A stretch of DNA of 64,000 nt from Geothrix oryzisoli (GCF_022808865.1 NZ_JAKZLB010000001.1:806001-870000), one strand, 5' to 3'; shown: positions 7,880 to 16,522, counted from the first letter of the stretch. Numbers and translations: made by a program. The notes: generated by a model from the letters alone, not told the origin.

Positions 7880-10800
7880 ATGGGCAACATCTTCATCCGC
7901 CGGCCCATCCTCGCGATGGTCATGGCCATCCTCATGGTGATCGTCGGCCTGGTCGCCCTGAAGGGCCTGCCCATCGCCCAGTACCCGGACATCTCGCCGC
8001 CCAATATCATCGTCTCCACCACCTTCACGGGCGCGGCCGCCCAGGACGTGGAGAGGGCCGTGGCCACGCCCATCGAGCAGCAGCTCAACGGCGTGGACAA
8101 CATGCTCTACCTCAAGTCCACCAACGGCAATGACGGCACCCTCAAGACCGAGGTCACCTTCGAAGTGGGCGCCAACCTCGACACGTCCACCATGCTGGTG
8201 CAGAACCGCGTGGCCCAGGCCAATGCGGCCCTGCCCGCGGCCGTGAAGCAGTACGGCGTCAATACCAAGAAGTCCACCTCCCTGCCGGTGCTGATCATCG
8301 CCCTCACCTCTCCCAAGGGCACCTGGGACAACACCTTCCTCACCAACTACGCCAGCATCAACATCCAGGACCGCCTCACCCGCGTGAACGGCGTGGGCGA
8401 GGTGGGCGTGCTCGGCGGCACGGACTACTCCATGCGCGTCTGGGTGAGGCCCGACCGCCTGATGACCCTGGGCCTCACGGTGAGTGACCTGCTCGCCGCC
8501 ATCTCCGCGCAGAACGACATCACTCCGGCCGGCCAGCTGGGCGGACCGCCCGCGCCCGCGGGCACGGCCTTCACCTACACCGTCAAGACCCAGGGCCGCC
8601 TGGCCACGGCGGACGAGTTCGGCGCGATCATCGTGCGCTCGAACCCGGACGGCAGCCAGGTCCGCCTGCGTGACGTGGCCCGCGTGGAGCTGGGCAGCCT
8701 CAGCTACATGTCCTCCGGCCGCATCAACGGCAAGCCCTCCGCCCTGCTGGCCGTCTACCAGGCCCCGGGCTCCAATGCCCTGGACGTGCGGGACGCCGTC
8801 GAGAAGGCCATGGCCGAGGTGGCCCCCGCTTTCCCGAGGGACATGGAGCAGAAGACGGTGCTGGACACGACCAAGGCCATCAGCGCCGGCATCCACGAGA
8901 TCCTGATCACCCTGTTCGAGGCCGTCCTGCTTGTGATCCTGGTGGTCTTCGTGTTCCTCCAGAACTGGCGGGCCACGCTGATCCCCCTCATCACCGTGCC
9001 GGTGTCCCTCATCGCGACGTTTGCGGTATTCCCCCTCGTGGGCTTCTCCATCAACGTGCTCTCGCTGCTGGGCCTCGTGCTGGCCATCGGCATCGTGGTG
9101 GATGACTCCATCGTGGTGGTGGAAGCGGTCATGCACCACATCGAGCAGGGGATGAGTCCCCGCGAGGCCACGGCCCAGGCCATGAAGGAAGTGACCGGTC
9201 CCGTGGTCGCCATCGCCCTCATCCTCATCTCGGTCTTCGTGCCCGTTGCCTTCATGGGCGGCATCACGGGGCGGCTCTACCAGCAGTTCGCCGTGACCAT
9301 CGCCATCTCCGTGGCCTTCTCCGCCATCAGCGCCCTCACCTTGAGCCCTGCCCTGGCGTCGAAGTTCCTGCGGGCCCGGAAGCCGGATGAGAAGCACGTT
9401 CTCGACCCCTTCTATGCCTGGTTCAACCGGATCTTCGGCATCGGCACCGACCGCTACCTGGCCTTCACCCACGTCCTTATCCGCAAGGGCGCGCGCAGCC
9501 TCCTGGTCGTGGGCGCCCTGGTGCTCGTGGCGGGCGGCCTCCTGAAGTCGGTTCCCTCGGGCTTTCTTCCCAACGAGGACAACGGCTACTTCCTGGTCAA
9601 TGTCCAGCTGCCGGACGCGGCCTCCCTGGAGCGCACCGAGGCCGTGCTCCGCAAGGTGGAGAAGGTCCTGGCGAGCAACCCCGCGATCCAGGACTACACC
9701 GCTTCCTCCGGCCGGAGCGTGCTGACCGGAACCGTCTCACCGAACACCGGCCTCTGCTTCGCGGCGCTGAAGCCGTGGGATGAGCGGGGCGGGGTCAAGG
9801 AGCGGATCGACCAGGTCATGCAGCAGCTGAACCAGGAGTTCTACCAGAAGATCCCGGAGGCGCAGGTCTTCGCCTTCGGGCCGCCGCCCATCCGCGGCCT
9901 GGGGTCCAGCGCCGGCTTCACGTTCATGCTGCAGGACCGCTCGGGCAGCACGCCGGAGGCCCTGGCAGCCCTGGCCGACAAGTTCATCGCGGAGGCCCGG
10001 AAGCGCCCCGAGATCGGGCGCATCGCCACCTTCTTCCGCGCCACCGAACCCCAGATCTATGCGGATATCGACATCGAGAAGGCGCAGAAGCTGGGCGTGC
10101 CCATCCAGGAAGTGAACCGCACCATGGGCGCGCTGCTGGGCAGTTCCTACATCAACGACTTCAACCGGTTCGGCCGCGTCTACCGCGTGTACCTCCAGGC
10201 GGAGCCGGAGTTCAGGACCTCGCCGAAGTCTCTGAGCCAGTTCTTCGTGCGAAGCAACGAGGGCCAGATGATCCCGCTGGATACCCTCGTCACCATGAAG
10301 GACACCCAGGGGCCGAGCTTCACCAACCGGTTCAACCTGTTCCGGGCGGCGGAGATCACCGGCTCCCCCGCCCTCGGCTACAGCTCCGACGACGCCCACC
10401 GGGCGCTGGAGGAGACCGCCGACAAGGTGCTGCCCCAGGGCTGGGGCTACGAGTGGTCCAACCTCTCCTACCAGGAGAAGAAGGCCGCCGGCACCGGCGG
10501 GGTCGTCTTCCTGATGGCCCTCGTCTTCGTGTTCCTGATCCTGGCCGCCCAGTACGAGAGTTGGTCCCTGCCCTTCAGCGTGCTCCTGGGGACGCCCTTC
10601 GCGGTCTTTGGCGCCATGGCGGGCCTGTGGCTGCTTCGCACGCTGCTGCCGCAGGTCTGGGGCGGCAGCTACGTGAACAACGTCTTCGCCCAGATCGGCA
10701 TGATCACCCTGATCGGCCTGGCCGCGAAGAACGCCATCCTCATCGTGGAGTTCGCCAAGATGCGGCGCGAGGCGGGCCTCAGCGTGACCCAGGCCGCCCT

Positions 10801-11071
10801 GGAGGCCGCGAAGCTGCGCTTCCGGCCCATCCTCATGACCGCCTTCGCCTTCATCCTCGGCGTGCTGCCCCTGGTGATGGCCTCGGGCGCCATGGCCGAG
10901 GCCCGGAAAGTCATGGGCCTCACGGTCTGCGTGGGCATGTTCGTGGCCACCGTCTTCGGCGTCTCCTTCATCCCGGCCCTCTACGTGCTCGTGGACCGCT
11001 TCGGGGAGAAGAAGCCGGATCCCGACGAGGCCGACCCTGCGGAATCTCCCACCCCCGAAGGGAGGCCCTGA
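7880..11071 (+). CDS. RND multidrug efflux pump, AcrB/MexB (HAE1) type
   Basis: A 1063-aa inner-membrane proton-driven transporter of the hydrophobe/amphiphile RND family. Twelve membrane segments are expected, with two large periplasmic loops. TM4 carries the proton-relay pair in GIVVDDSIVVVE, and the conserved lysine of TM10 is present in LAAKNAILIVEFAK. The start MGNIFIRRPILAMVMAI and the QYPDISPPNI segment are canonical. Length and motifs indicate an intact pump for lipophilic toxic compounds; actual substrates cannot be predicted. It overlaps the outer-membrane factor gene by one base (TGATG), so the two are translationally coupled. Confidence 0.96.
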   Translation: MGNIFIRRPILAMVMAILMVIVGLVALKGLPIAQYPDISPPNIIVSTTFTGAAAQDVERAVATPIEQQLNGVDNMLYLKSTNGNDGTLKTEVTFEVGANLDTSTMLVQNRVAQANAALPAAVKQYGVNTKKSTSLPVLIIALTSPKGTWDNTFLTNYASINIQDRLTRVNGVGEVGVLGGTDYSMRVWVRPDRLMTLGLTVSDLLAAISAQNDITPAGQLGGPPAPAGTAFTYTVKTQGRLATADEFGAIIVRSNPDGSQVRLRDVARVELGSLSYMSSGRINGKPSALLAVYQAPGSNALDVRDAVEKAMAEVAPAFPRDMEQKTVLDTTKAISAGIHEILITLFEAVLLVILVVFVFLQNWRATLIPLITVPVSLIATFAVFPLVGFSINVLSLLGLVLAIGIVVDDSIVVVEAVMHHIEQGMSPREATAQAMKEVTGPVVAIALILISVFVPVAFMGGITGRLYQQFAVTIAISVAFSAISALTLSPALASKFLRARKPDEKHVLDPFYAWFNRIFGIGTDRYLAFTHVLIRKGARSLLVVGALVLVAGGLLKSVPSGFLPNEDNGYFLVNVQLPDAASLERTEAVLRKVEKVLASNPAIQDYTASSGRSVLTGTVSPNTGLCFAALKPWDERGGVKERIDQVMQQLNQEFYQKIPEAQVFAFGPPPIRGLGSSAGFTFMLQDRSGSTPEALAALADKFIAEARKRPEIGRIATFFRATEPQIYADIDIEKAQKLGVPIQEVNRTMGALLGSSYINDFNRFGRVYRVYLQAEPEFRTSPKSLSQFFVRSNEGQMIPLDTLVTMKDTQGPSFTNRFNLFRAAEITGSPALGYSSDDAHRALEETADKVLPQGWGYEWSNLSYQEKKAAGTGGVVFLMALVFVFLILAAQYESWSLPFSVLLGTPFAVFGAMAGLWLLRTLLPQVWGGSYVNNVFAQIGMITLIGLAAKNAILIVEFAKMRREAGLSVTQAALEAAKLRFRPILMTAFAFILGVLPLVMASGAMAEARKVMGLTVCVGMFVATVFGVSFIPALYVLVDRFGEKKPDPDEADPAESPTPEGRP

Positions 11072-12516
11072 TGCCGAAGCAACCCCGAGCCTGGACCTGG
11101 ACCGCCGGCCTGGCGGGGCTGGCCCTGTCCACCGGCTGCGCCCTGGGCCCGACCTTCCGCCGGCCCGCCCTGGAGATCCCCGCCGCCTATCCGGCCCAGA
11201 CCGCCACGGCCACGGAGGCCCTCTCCGCCGACCTGGGCTGGTGGGAGATCGTCAACGATGATCCGGTGCTGAAGGGGCTCGTCCTCGAGGCCCTGAAGAA
11301 GAACCACGACCTCCAGATCGCCGTCAGCCGCATGGAGGAGGCCCGGGCGCTGGCCGGCATCAACCGGCTGGGACCGGACCTCGACCTCGGCGGGACCGCC
11401 ACGCGCAAGCGGGCCCTCTCTTCCACCGGCGGGACCCAGACGGTCATCAGCGACAATTTCTCCGCAGGCTTCGCCGCCACCTGGGAACTGGACATCTGGG
11501 GGCGGATCCGCCGCACCCAGGAAAGCGCCCTGGCCCAGTATCTGGCTTCCGAGCAGGGTCGCCGGGCCGTGTTCCTCAGCCTGGTCGGGGATGTGGTGGG
11601 CAGCTACTACCAGCTGCAGTCCCTGGACATGAAGCTGGAGACCGCGCGGCGCACCGTGGAAGTGAGGAAGCGCGCCCTCGCCCTGGTGGAGAGCCGCGTC
11701 CTGGGGGGCGTCGGCGACAAGCTGGAGACCAGCCAAGCGGCTTCGGCGCTGGCCCTGGCCGAGGCCGCCGTGCCCCAGCTGGAGCTGGCCGTCCAGACCC
11801 AGGAGAACCAGATCAACCTCCTGCTGGGACGTATGCCGGGGCCGGTGCCACGCGGTGTGGCGCTCCAGGCGGTGCCTCCCAAGGCCATCGCCCCGGGGCT
11901 GCCCTCGGAGCTGCTGGAGCGGCGTCCCGATGTCCGTCAGAAGGAGGAGCTGTTGCGGGCCGCCAACGCGCAGGTCGGCGTGGCCACGGCCAACCTCTTC
12001 CCCAGCCTCACCCTGACCGGGAGCCTCGGCTACCAGAGCGTGGAGCTCGCGGGTCTCACCAGCTCCGGGCAGCAGAGCTGGAGCGCGGGCGGCGGGATCC
12101 TCGCCCCCATCTTCCACGGGGGGGCGTTGCGGTACCAGCGCAAGGCCGCCATCGCCCGATGGGAGCAGGCCAGGGCCTCCTATGAGAGGACCGTCCTGTC
12201 CGCCTTCGGCGATGTCTCCAACGCCCTCACGGGGGTGGCCAAGGCCAAGGAGATCGTCACGGCGCAGGAACAGCTGCTCCGCTCCCTGCGGGAGGCCGAG
12301 CGCATCGCCACCATGCGCTTCGAAGGCGGCGTATCGCCCTACCTCGAAGTCCTGGATGCCCAGCGCCAGCTGTTCTCCGCCGAGCTGTCCTACGCCGAGG
12401 CCCTCTCGGACCAGCAGCGCAGCGTCATCCGCCTCTACCTAGCCCTGGGCGGCGGCTGGAAGCAGCCCGATCGCCCGAAGGAACCGGCCAACCCGGCCGC
12501 CAAATCGTCCAATTAG
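11071..12516 (+). CDS. RND efflux outer-membrane factor (OprM/NodT family lipoprotein)
   Basis: A 481-aa TolC-like channel subunit. The start at ATG 11071 overlaps the pump stop codon and yields a lipoprotein signal ending LSTGC, followed by the family-typical ALGPTFRRP. Two OEP repeats of long helices are visible, with SRMEEARALAG and a second copy near ERIATMRFEGGVSPYLEVLDAQRQLF. Together with the adaptor and pump it would form a complete tripartite exporter spanning both membranes. A much longer in-frame reading frame upstream of 11071 is only antisense-like coding bias inside the pump gene. Confidence 0.94.
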   Translation: MPKQPRAWTWTAGLAGLALSTGCALGPTFRRPALEIPAAYPAQTATATEALSADLGWWEIVNDDPVLKGLVLEALKKNHDLQIAVSRMEEARALAGINRLGPDLDLGGTATRKRALSSTGGTQTVISDNFSAGFAATWELDIWGRIRRTQESALAQYLASEQGRRAVFLSLVGDVVGSYYQLQSLDMKLETARRTVEVRKRALALVESRVLGGVGDKLETSQAASALALAEAAVPQLELAVQTQENQINLLLGRMPGPVPRGVALQAVPPKAIAPGLPSELLERRPDVRQKEELLRAANAQVGVATANLFPSLTLTGSLGYQSVELAGLTSSGQQSWSAGGGILAPIFHGGALRYQRKAAIARWEQARASYERTVLSAFGDVSNALTGVAKAKEIVTAQEQLLRSLREAERIATMRFEGGVSPYLEVLDAQRQLFSAELSYAEALSDQQRSVIRLYLALGGGWKQPDRPKEPANPAAKSSN

Positions 12517-12546
12517 GTCGAGAATCATCCCGACCAGGAGGAAGTC

Positions 12547-12759
12547 ATGTGGGTCCGCACCCAATCCGCCGAGATCATCAACCTGATGTTCGTGCGGACC
12601 ATCCGCATCGAAGACAGCGCCATCGTCGCCCGCAACGCCGATGAGCAGTACACCCTGTTCAAGGGCGACCCCGACACCTGCAAGGCCGCCCTGGCGCACA
12701 TCGTGGACGGCCTCACCACCCACTCGCCCTTCGTGGACATGAAGATCATGCGGCCATGA
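12547..12759 (+). CDS. small conserved-type hypothetical protein (70 aa)
   Basis: A short protein starting MWVRTQSAEIINLMF with a strong ribosome-binding site (AGGAGG about 6 nt before ATG). It is soluble, with an alternating beta-strand start (VRTIRIEDSAIVARN) and a helical end (CKAALAHIVDGL). The layout resembles small MW(V/I)R-starting proteins widespread in bacteria and phages, but I do not recognise a function. It lies 30 nt after the efflux operon, and its stop codon TGA abuts the A-run of the terminator of the opposite-strand tRNA gene. The good ribosome site makes it a likely real gene. Confidence 0.65.
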   Translation: MWVRTQSAEIINLMFVRTIRIEDSAIVARNADEQYTLFKGDPDTCKAALAHIVDGLTTHSPFVDMKIMRP

Positions 12760-12783
12760 AAAAGGCCATCCCTTGGATGGCCT
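12759..12783 (-). terminator. terminator of the tRNA-Arg gene
   Basis: A perfect 9-bp stem, AGGCCATCC with GGATGGCCT around a 3-nt loop, is followed on the minus strand by a T-run (A-run at 12759-12763). It lies 8 nt beyond the 3' end of tRNA-Arg and overlaps the last base of the 70-aa gene on the other strand. It may act in both directions. Confidence 0.82.
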
Positions 12784-12790
12784 AAGTGAG

Positions 12791-12867
12791 TGGTGGTCCC
12801 GGAGCGACTCGAACGCCCGACCCTCAGATTCGTAGTCTGATGCTCTATCCAGCTGAGCTACGGGACC
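12791..12867 (-). tRNA. tRNA-Arg (anticodon ACG)
   Basis: A 77-nt tRNA including an encoded CCA tail. Acceptor arm GGTCCCG pairs with CGGGACC; the D-arm AGCTCAGCTGGATAGAGC is canonical. The anticodon stem CAGA/TCTG closes a 7-nt loop CTACGAA, giving anticodon ACG (read as ICG after deamination, decoding CGU/CGC/CGA). The T-arm contains GTTCGAGTC. The discriminator is A. It is a stand-alone gene with its own terminator downstream. Confidence 0.96.
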
Positions 12868-12883
12868 GCGTGAAGAAATGATT

Positions 12884-14116
12884 CTACCGGATCTGCGCGG
12901 CTTGTCCATCCCAAAGGCGCAGGGGCGCGGTGGTGGAGGCCTCGCAGCGGAGGCCGGTGAGGTCGGTGGCCAGACGGTCCATGAGGGCGCGGGCGGTGGT
13001 GAGCTTGCCGCCCAGCACGAGGGTGAGGTTCGGGAGGCGGGCATGCCGCTCCAGGACGGCCTCGCGGCTCAGGTGGGTGGTGGCGCCGCTGGCGGCTACC
13101 AGGGGCCGCACCCCCAGTTCCTCCGCCCGCACCGGCATCTCGCGCCAGGGAAGGCTGGGCAGGTTGGCTTCGAGGGCGCCGAAGAGCTCCTCCCGTTCGG
13201 CCTCGAGGATGGGCACCCAGCCGTCCTCCACCTCGCGCTCGGTGGTGCCCACCTGGAGCATGCCGTCCCGGGGGATCACGAAGAGGATGCGCCCCTTGGG
13301 CCGCCGGATGGCCCAGGGCCGCTCGCAGCCGGGAACGCCATCGAACCAGAGGTGGATGCCCGAGGACAGCCGCAGGCGCTTGCGAGTCTCGCCGAACCAG
13401 CGCGCCATGGCGCCATCCGTCCAGGGTCCCAGGGCGAAGACCCAGCGCCGCGCCGCGAGCTGACGTGCCGACCCGTCCCGGCGGTCCCGCAGGTGCAGGA
13501 GCTTCAGGCCGCCATCGCCCTGCTCGAAGCCCTCCGGCTCGTGGAATTCCAGGAGCATGGCCTCGCTGGAGGCCGCCAGGTCCCTGGTCAGGTCGCGGTC
13601 CCAGGTCATGAGGTCCGCATAGGCGGTGGCGCCGCGGAACGCACCGAGGACGCCCCGCGGGTCGGCCAGGAAGGCTTCCTTCGACACATGGCCGAGGCTC
13701 AGTTCCGCGGGCCAGCCGGGGCGCTCGGAGCCCCAGAAGTCGTAGAGGCCGATGCCCACCCGGTGTGCCAGGCCCTCGGGCCAGGACCGGTGGGGCATCC
13801 AGAAGGCCTCCCAGTGACAGCGGCGGGGTGCGATGCGGGCCCAGGTGGCGCGTTCCGCCAGACCCTCCCGCATCTGACGGATGTCGCCCGTGAGCATGTA
13901 GCGGATGCCGCCATGCAGGAGCTGGCTGGACCACTGGCTGGTGCCGCCCCCCACCTCGCCCTTGTCCACCAGGGCGCAGGACACGCCGCGCAGGGTGAGT
14001 TCCCGCGCCAGGGCCGCGCCGTGGATGCCGGCGCCCAGGATGGCCACCTCCGCCTCCAAGCGCTCAGGCAGGGTGCAGGCTCCCTGCGGTGGGGCGGGCC
14101 AGGCCACGTCCGACAT
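12884..14116 (-). CDS. FAD-dependent glycerol-3-phosphate dehydrogenase-like oxidoreductase
   Basis: A 410-aa GlpD/DAO-family flavoprotein that probably oxidises glycerol 3-phosphate to dihydroxyacetone phosphate and feeds electrons to quinone. The Rossmann motif is VAILGAGIHGAALARELTLRG (just after residue 20), followed by TSQWSSQLLHGGIRYM, the GlpD hallmark. The start at ATG 14116 (MSDVAWPAP) is chosen because upstream in-frame codons lie inside a repeat element. At 410 aa it is shorter than typical GlpD (about 500+) and stops after the FAD/substrate domain, lacking the C-terminal helical DAO_C region. The substrate is therefore less certain. A MITE-like element ends 11 nt upstream of the start codon. 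Confidence 0.8.
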   Translation of the reverse strand: MSDVAWPAPPQGACTLPERLEAEVAILGAGIHGAALARELTLRGVSCALVDKGEVGGGTSQWSSQLLHGGIRYMLTGDIRQMREGLAERATWARIAPRRCHWEAFWMPHRSWPEGLAHRVGIGLYDFWGSERPGWPAELSLGHVSKEAFLADPRGVLGAFRGATAYADLMTWDRDLTRDLAASSEAMLLEFHEPEGFEQGDGGLKLLHLRDRRDGSARQLAARRWVFALGPWTDGAMARWFGETRKRLRLSSGIHLWFDGVPGCERPWAIRRPKGRILFVIPRDGMLQVGTTEREVEDGWVPILEAEREELFGALEANLPSLPWREMPVRAEELGVRPLVAASGATTHLSREAVLERHARLPNLTLVLGGKLTTARALMDRLATDLTGLRCEASTTAPLRLWDGQAAQIR

Positions 14117-14127
14117 GATCACCTCGC

Positions 14128-14400
14128 TAGGGTCTGGTTTCGAAGTGGGACCGGGCCGCGACGCCGGCCAGCCGCGCCCATGGCGAGGTAGCGGCCGAAG
14201 GGCGATGCGGGACATCGTTCGAGGCCGATAACGAAGCCAGGGGTGCGGCTGGCCTCGTCCCGGAGGGCAAGGGGCGGCGCCCGGCGCGATACCGCGTCGA
14301 ACTCCTCGCCAATAGTGCCGCTATTGCCAGCGTCGCTCTCCTTGTCTCGCTTGGGCGGCGCCCCTTGCGCGACCCCATCCCATTTCGAAACCAGACCCTA
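14128..14400. mobile_element. MITE-like element with 21-bp terminal inverted repeats and TA flanks
   Basis: The segment 14130-14398 is bounded by inverted repeats of 21 bp with one mismatch (left 14130-14150 starting GGGTCTGGTTTCGAA; right 14378-14398 ending TTCGAAACCAGACCC), each flanked by TA. A TA duplication is typical of IS630/Tc1-mariner transposition. The interior holds nested dyads: GCAAGGGGCGGCGCCC at 14267-14282 with its near-complement at 14353-14368, CAATAG(N5)CTATTG at 14310-14326, and GGCCAGCCGC with GCGGCTGGCC in the left half. No transposase is encoded, so it would be non-autonomous. It fills nearly the whole divergent promoter region between the GlpD-like gene and the MFS gene. 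Confidence 0.72.
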
Positions 14401-14438
14401 ACAGTGTGCCGGGTTCTCCCAAGGATTCGTATGGTTCA

Positions 14439-15671
14439 ATGACCCTCATGGCCCAGACTCGACTTCGCGCGATCCTGAACCTCACGGTCCTCGTGGCCGC
14501 GCTGGGGTACTTCGTCGACATGTTCGACCTGCTGCTCTTCCCCATCGTGCGGCAGCCCAGCCTCACGGCCCTGGGCGTCCCGCAGGGCGACGCCCAGGTC
14601 TCGGCCACCTTCCTGCTGCTCAATGCGCAGATGGTCGGCATGCTTCTCGGGGGCATCCTCTGGGGCGTGCTGGGGGACAAGAAGGGCCGCCTGAGCACCC
14701 TGTTCGGAAGCATCGCCCTCTATTCCGTGGCCAACATCGCCAATGCCTTCGTCCACGGCATCCCCGCCTACGCGGTGTGGCGGTTCCTGGCGGGCCTGGG
14801 TCTGGCCGGCGAGCTGGGGGCCGCGGTGACGCTCGTGAGCGAGATCCTCCCCAAGGACCTTCGCGCCTACGGCACGGCCATCGTGGCCGGCGTGGGCATC
14901 TTCGGGACCGTGACCGCCAGCCTTGTGGGCAAGTACCTCCCCTGGCGCGTGGCCTACCTGGCCGGGGGCGGCCTGGGCCTGCTGCTGCTGGCCACCCGCT
15001 TTGGGCTGAGGGAGAGCGGGATGTTCCGGGACCTGGGGCAGCACGAAGTCAAACGCGGAGACTTCTTCAGCCTCTTCACCAACCGGGAGCGCTTCCTGCG
15101 CTACCTGCGCTGCATCCTCATCGGCCTGCCGACCTGGTTCGTGGTGGCCATCCTCATCACCTCCGCGCCGGAGTTCGCCCCCAAGATCGCCGTGCGGGGC
15201 CCGGTGAGCGCCGGCACGGCGGTGGCCTTCTGCTACAGCGGCATCACCCTGGGCAGCCTGGCCTCCGGGGTGCTCAGCCAGCTCTGGGGGAGCCGCAAGA
15301 AGGTGGTGCTGGTCTTCATCCTGGCCGGTCTGGCGGGCGTGGCGGCCTACCTGAGCCTGCGGGGGCTCACCCCGACCATGCTCTACCTCCTGGCGGGGTT
15401 CCTGGGCCTGGCGGTCGGCTACTGGGCGGTCTTCGTGACGATCGCGGCGGAGCAGTTCGGCACCAACCTGCGCTCCACAGTGGCCACCACCGTGCCCAAC
15501 TTCGTCCGGGGCGCCGTGCCGCTCATCACCAGCAGCTTCGTCATGCTGCGCGGCCGCCTGGGCTACATCGGCTCCGCCTGGGTCGTGGGCGGCGTCTGCT
15601 TCGCCCTGGCCCTGGTCTCCCTGTGGGGTATGGCCGAGACCCATGGGCGGGACCTGGATTTCGTCGAGTAG
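14439..15671 (+). CDS. MFS transporter (metabolite:H+ symporter-like)
   Basis: A 410-aa twelve-helix major facilitator protein. The loop 2-3 signature is GVLGDKKGRLSTLFGS (about residues 69-84), and the helix 4-5 region RFLAGLGLAGELGAAVTLVSE matches the sugar-porter/metabolite:H+ symporter subgroups. The start ATG 14439 (MTLMAQTRLRAIL) follows AAGGATT; ATG 14448 is an alternative. The substrate cannot be assigned: carboxylate or glycerol-phosphate transport would fit the divergent GlpD-like neighbour, but this is only context. The gene stands alone, with a MITE-like element immediately upstream. Confidence 0.87.
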   Translation: MTLMAQTRLRAILNLTVLVAALGYFVDMFDLLLFPIVRQPSLTALGVPQGDAQVSATFLLLNAQMVGMLLGGILWGVLGDKKGRLSTLFGSIALYSVANIANAFVHGIPAYAVWRFLAGLGLAGELGAAVTLVSEILPKDLRAYGTAIVAGVGIFGTVTASLVGKYLPWRVAYLAGGGLGLLLLATRFGLRESGMFRDLGQHEVKRGDFFSLFTNRERFLRYLRCILIGLPTWFVVAILITSAPEFAPKIAVRGPVSAGTAVAFCYSGITLGSLASGVLSQLWGSRKKVVLVFILAGLAGVAAYLSLRGLTPTMLYLLAGFLGLAVGYWAVFVTIAAEQFGTNLRSTVATTVPNFVRGAVPLITSSFVMLRGRLGYIGSAWVVGGVCFALALVSLWGMAETHGRDLDFVE

Positions 15672-15682
15672 CTGCGCCGCTC

Positions 15683-15817
15683 AGTAGACCGCGTCGGCAC
15701 CACCGCGAAGCAGAGGCGGGTCGCGAGCGGAGGCTGCGCGGCAGCCTCTCGAGCGGGGCCCCCGCCCTGCTGAGCATCGCCTGACCAGCGGGCCTAGTAG
15801 ACCGCGTCGGCACCACC
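15683..15817. repeat. 22-bp direct repeat flanking a palindromic insert
   Basis: An exact 22-bp sequence beginning AGTAGACCGCGTCGG occurs at 15683-15704 and again at 15796-15817, where it encodes the C-terminal end of the SDR protein (GGADAVY and stop, minus strand). The 91 bp between the copies contain a hairpin, GAGGCTGC-GCG-GCAGCCTC, inside wider complementary arms (GGCGGG with CCCGCC). This looks like a small palindromic unit inserted with duplication of its flank, or a slippage product; it also fills the space between the convergent MFS and SDR genes. Confidence 0.75.
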
Positions 15818-16522
15818 ATCAATCGGGATGACGATCCCTGTCGTCCATCCGCTCTCGCTGCCCAGCAGATGCGCCGCCAGGGCCGCCACTTCGTCCTCGG
15901 AGCCGAGGCGCCTGAGGGGATTCACCGCCGACAGCGCGGCCAGGTCGCCCTCGGGATCCTCGCTGGCGGCGAGGCGGGCCTCCACCATGGCCGTGCGGAC
16001 CGGTCCGGGCGCGATGGCGTTGCAGCGGATCCGCCGGGGCGCCCATTCCAGGGCCAGCACTTTCGCCAGCATGTGGACGCCGGCCTTGGCCACGCTGTAG
16101 GCCGCGCTGTCCGGGATGGCCCGGAGGCCGATGTTGGAGCCCACCAGCACGACACTCCCGCCGTCCTTCATCCGGGCACCCAAGTGGTGGGCCATGAGCC
16201 AGGGTCCCCGCAGGTTCGCGGCGATGGCGGTATCGAAACCGGTGGCCGGGGTCGAGGCCACTGAGCCCAGCACCAGGGCGCCCGCGTTCAGGAACATGCC
16301 GTCCAGCTCGGGGCACTCCCGGGCGAAGGCCGCCACGGCGGCGTCATCCGAATGATCCAGGACCACGTGGACCGCATCCGGCAGGGTTTCGCGCAGGGTG
16401 TCGAGGTGGCGTCCCGCGAGGATCAAGTCGGCACCGCGGTCCCGGAACCACCGCGCCGCCGCCCGGCCGATGCCGCTGCCGGCACCGGTGACGAGGATGC
16501 GCCGGCCTTGCAGGGCGCTCAT
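15794..16522 (-). CDS. short-chain dehydrogenase/reductase
   Basis: A 242-aa classical SDR. The cofactor motif is ILVTGAGSGIGRAAA near the N-terminus; LNAGALV replaces the usual NNAG; the catalytic set is S in VLVGSNIG with YSVAK, and the C-terminal GGADAVY follows IPIDGG. R38 in LAGRHLDTL suggests NADP preference. The start ATG 16522 overlaps the stop of the upstream DUF502 gene by 4 nt (ATGA), placing it third in a pgsA-DUF502-SDR operon. The substrate is unknown; 3-oxoacyl-type reduction is possible. The last 22 bases of the gene are duplicated downstream. Confidence 0.85.
   Translation of the reverse strand: MSALQGRRILVTGAGSGIGRAAARWFRDRGADLILAGRHLDTLRETLPDAVHVVLDHSDDAAVAAFARECPELDGMFLNAGALVLGSVASTPATGFDTAIAANLRGPWLMAHHLGARMKDGGSVVLVGSNIGLRAIPDSAAYSVAKAGVHMLAKVLALEWAPRRIRCNAIAPGPVRTAMVEARLAASEDPEGDLAALSAVNPLRRLGSEDEVAALAAHLLGSESGWTTGIVIPIDGGADAVY

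Noticed and set aside
6713-9472. A 919-codon open frame on the minus strand opposite the RND adaptor and pump genes
   Set aside because: Low-complexity, His/Gly/Glu-rich translation with no motif; an antisense shadow of clear RND genes.
12791-12867. tRNA-Arg as an integration site with a genomic island beside it
   Set aside because: No integrase, no direct repeat of the tRNA 3' end and no change of gene type on either side.
15683-15817. Two 22-bp repeats as a minimal CRISPR or attachment-site pair (attL/attR)
   Set aside because: Only two copies, no integrase or tRNA next to them, and the 91-bp insert is palindromic; better read as a small insertion or duplication.
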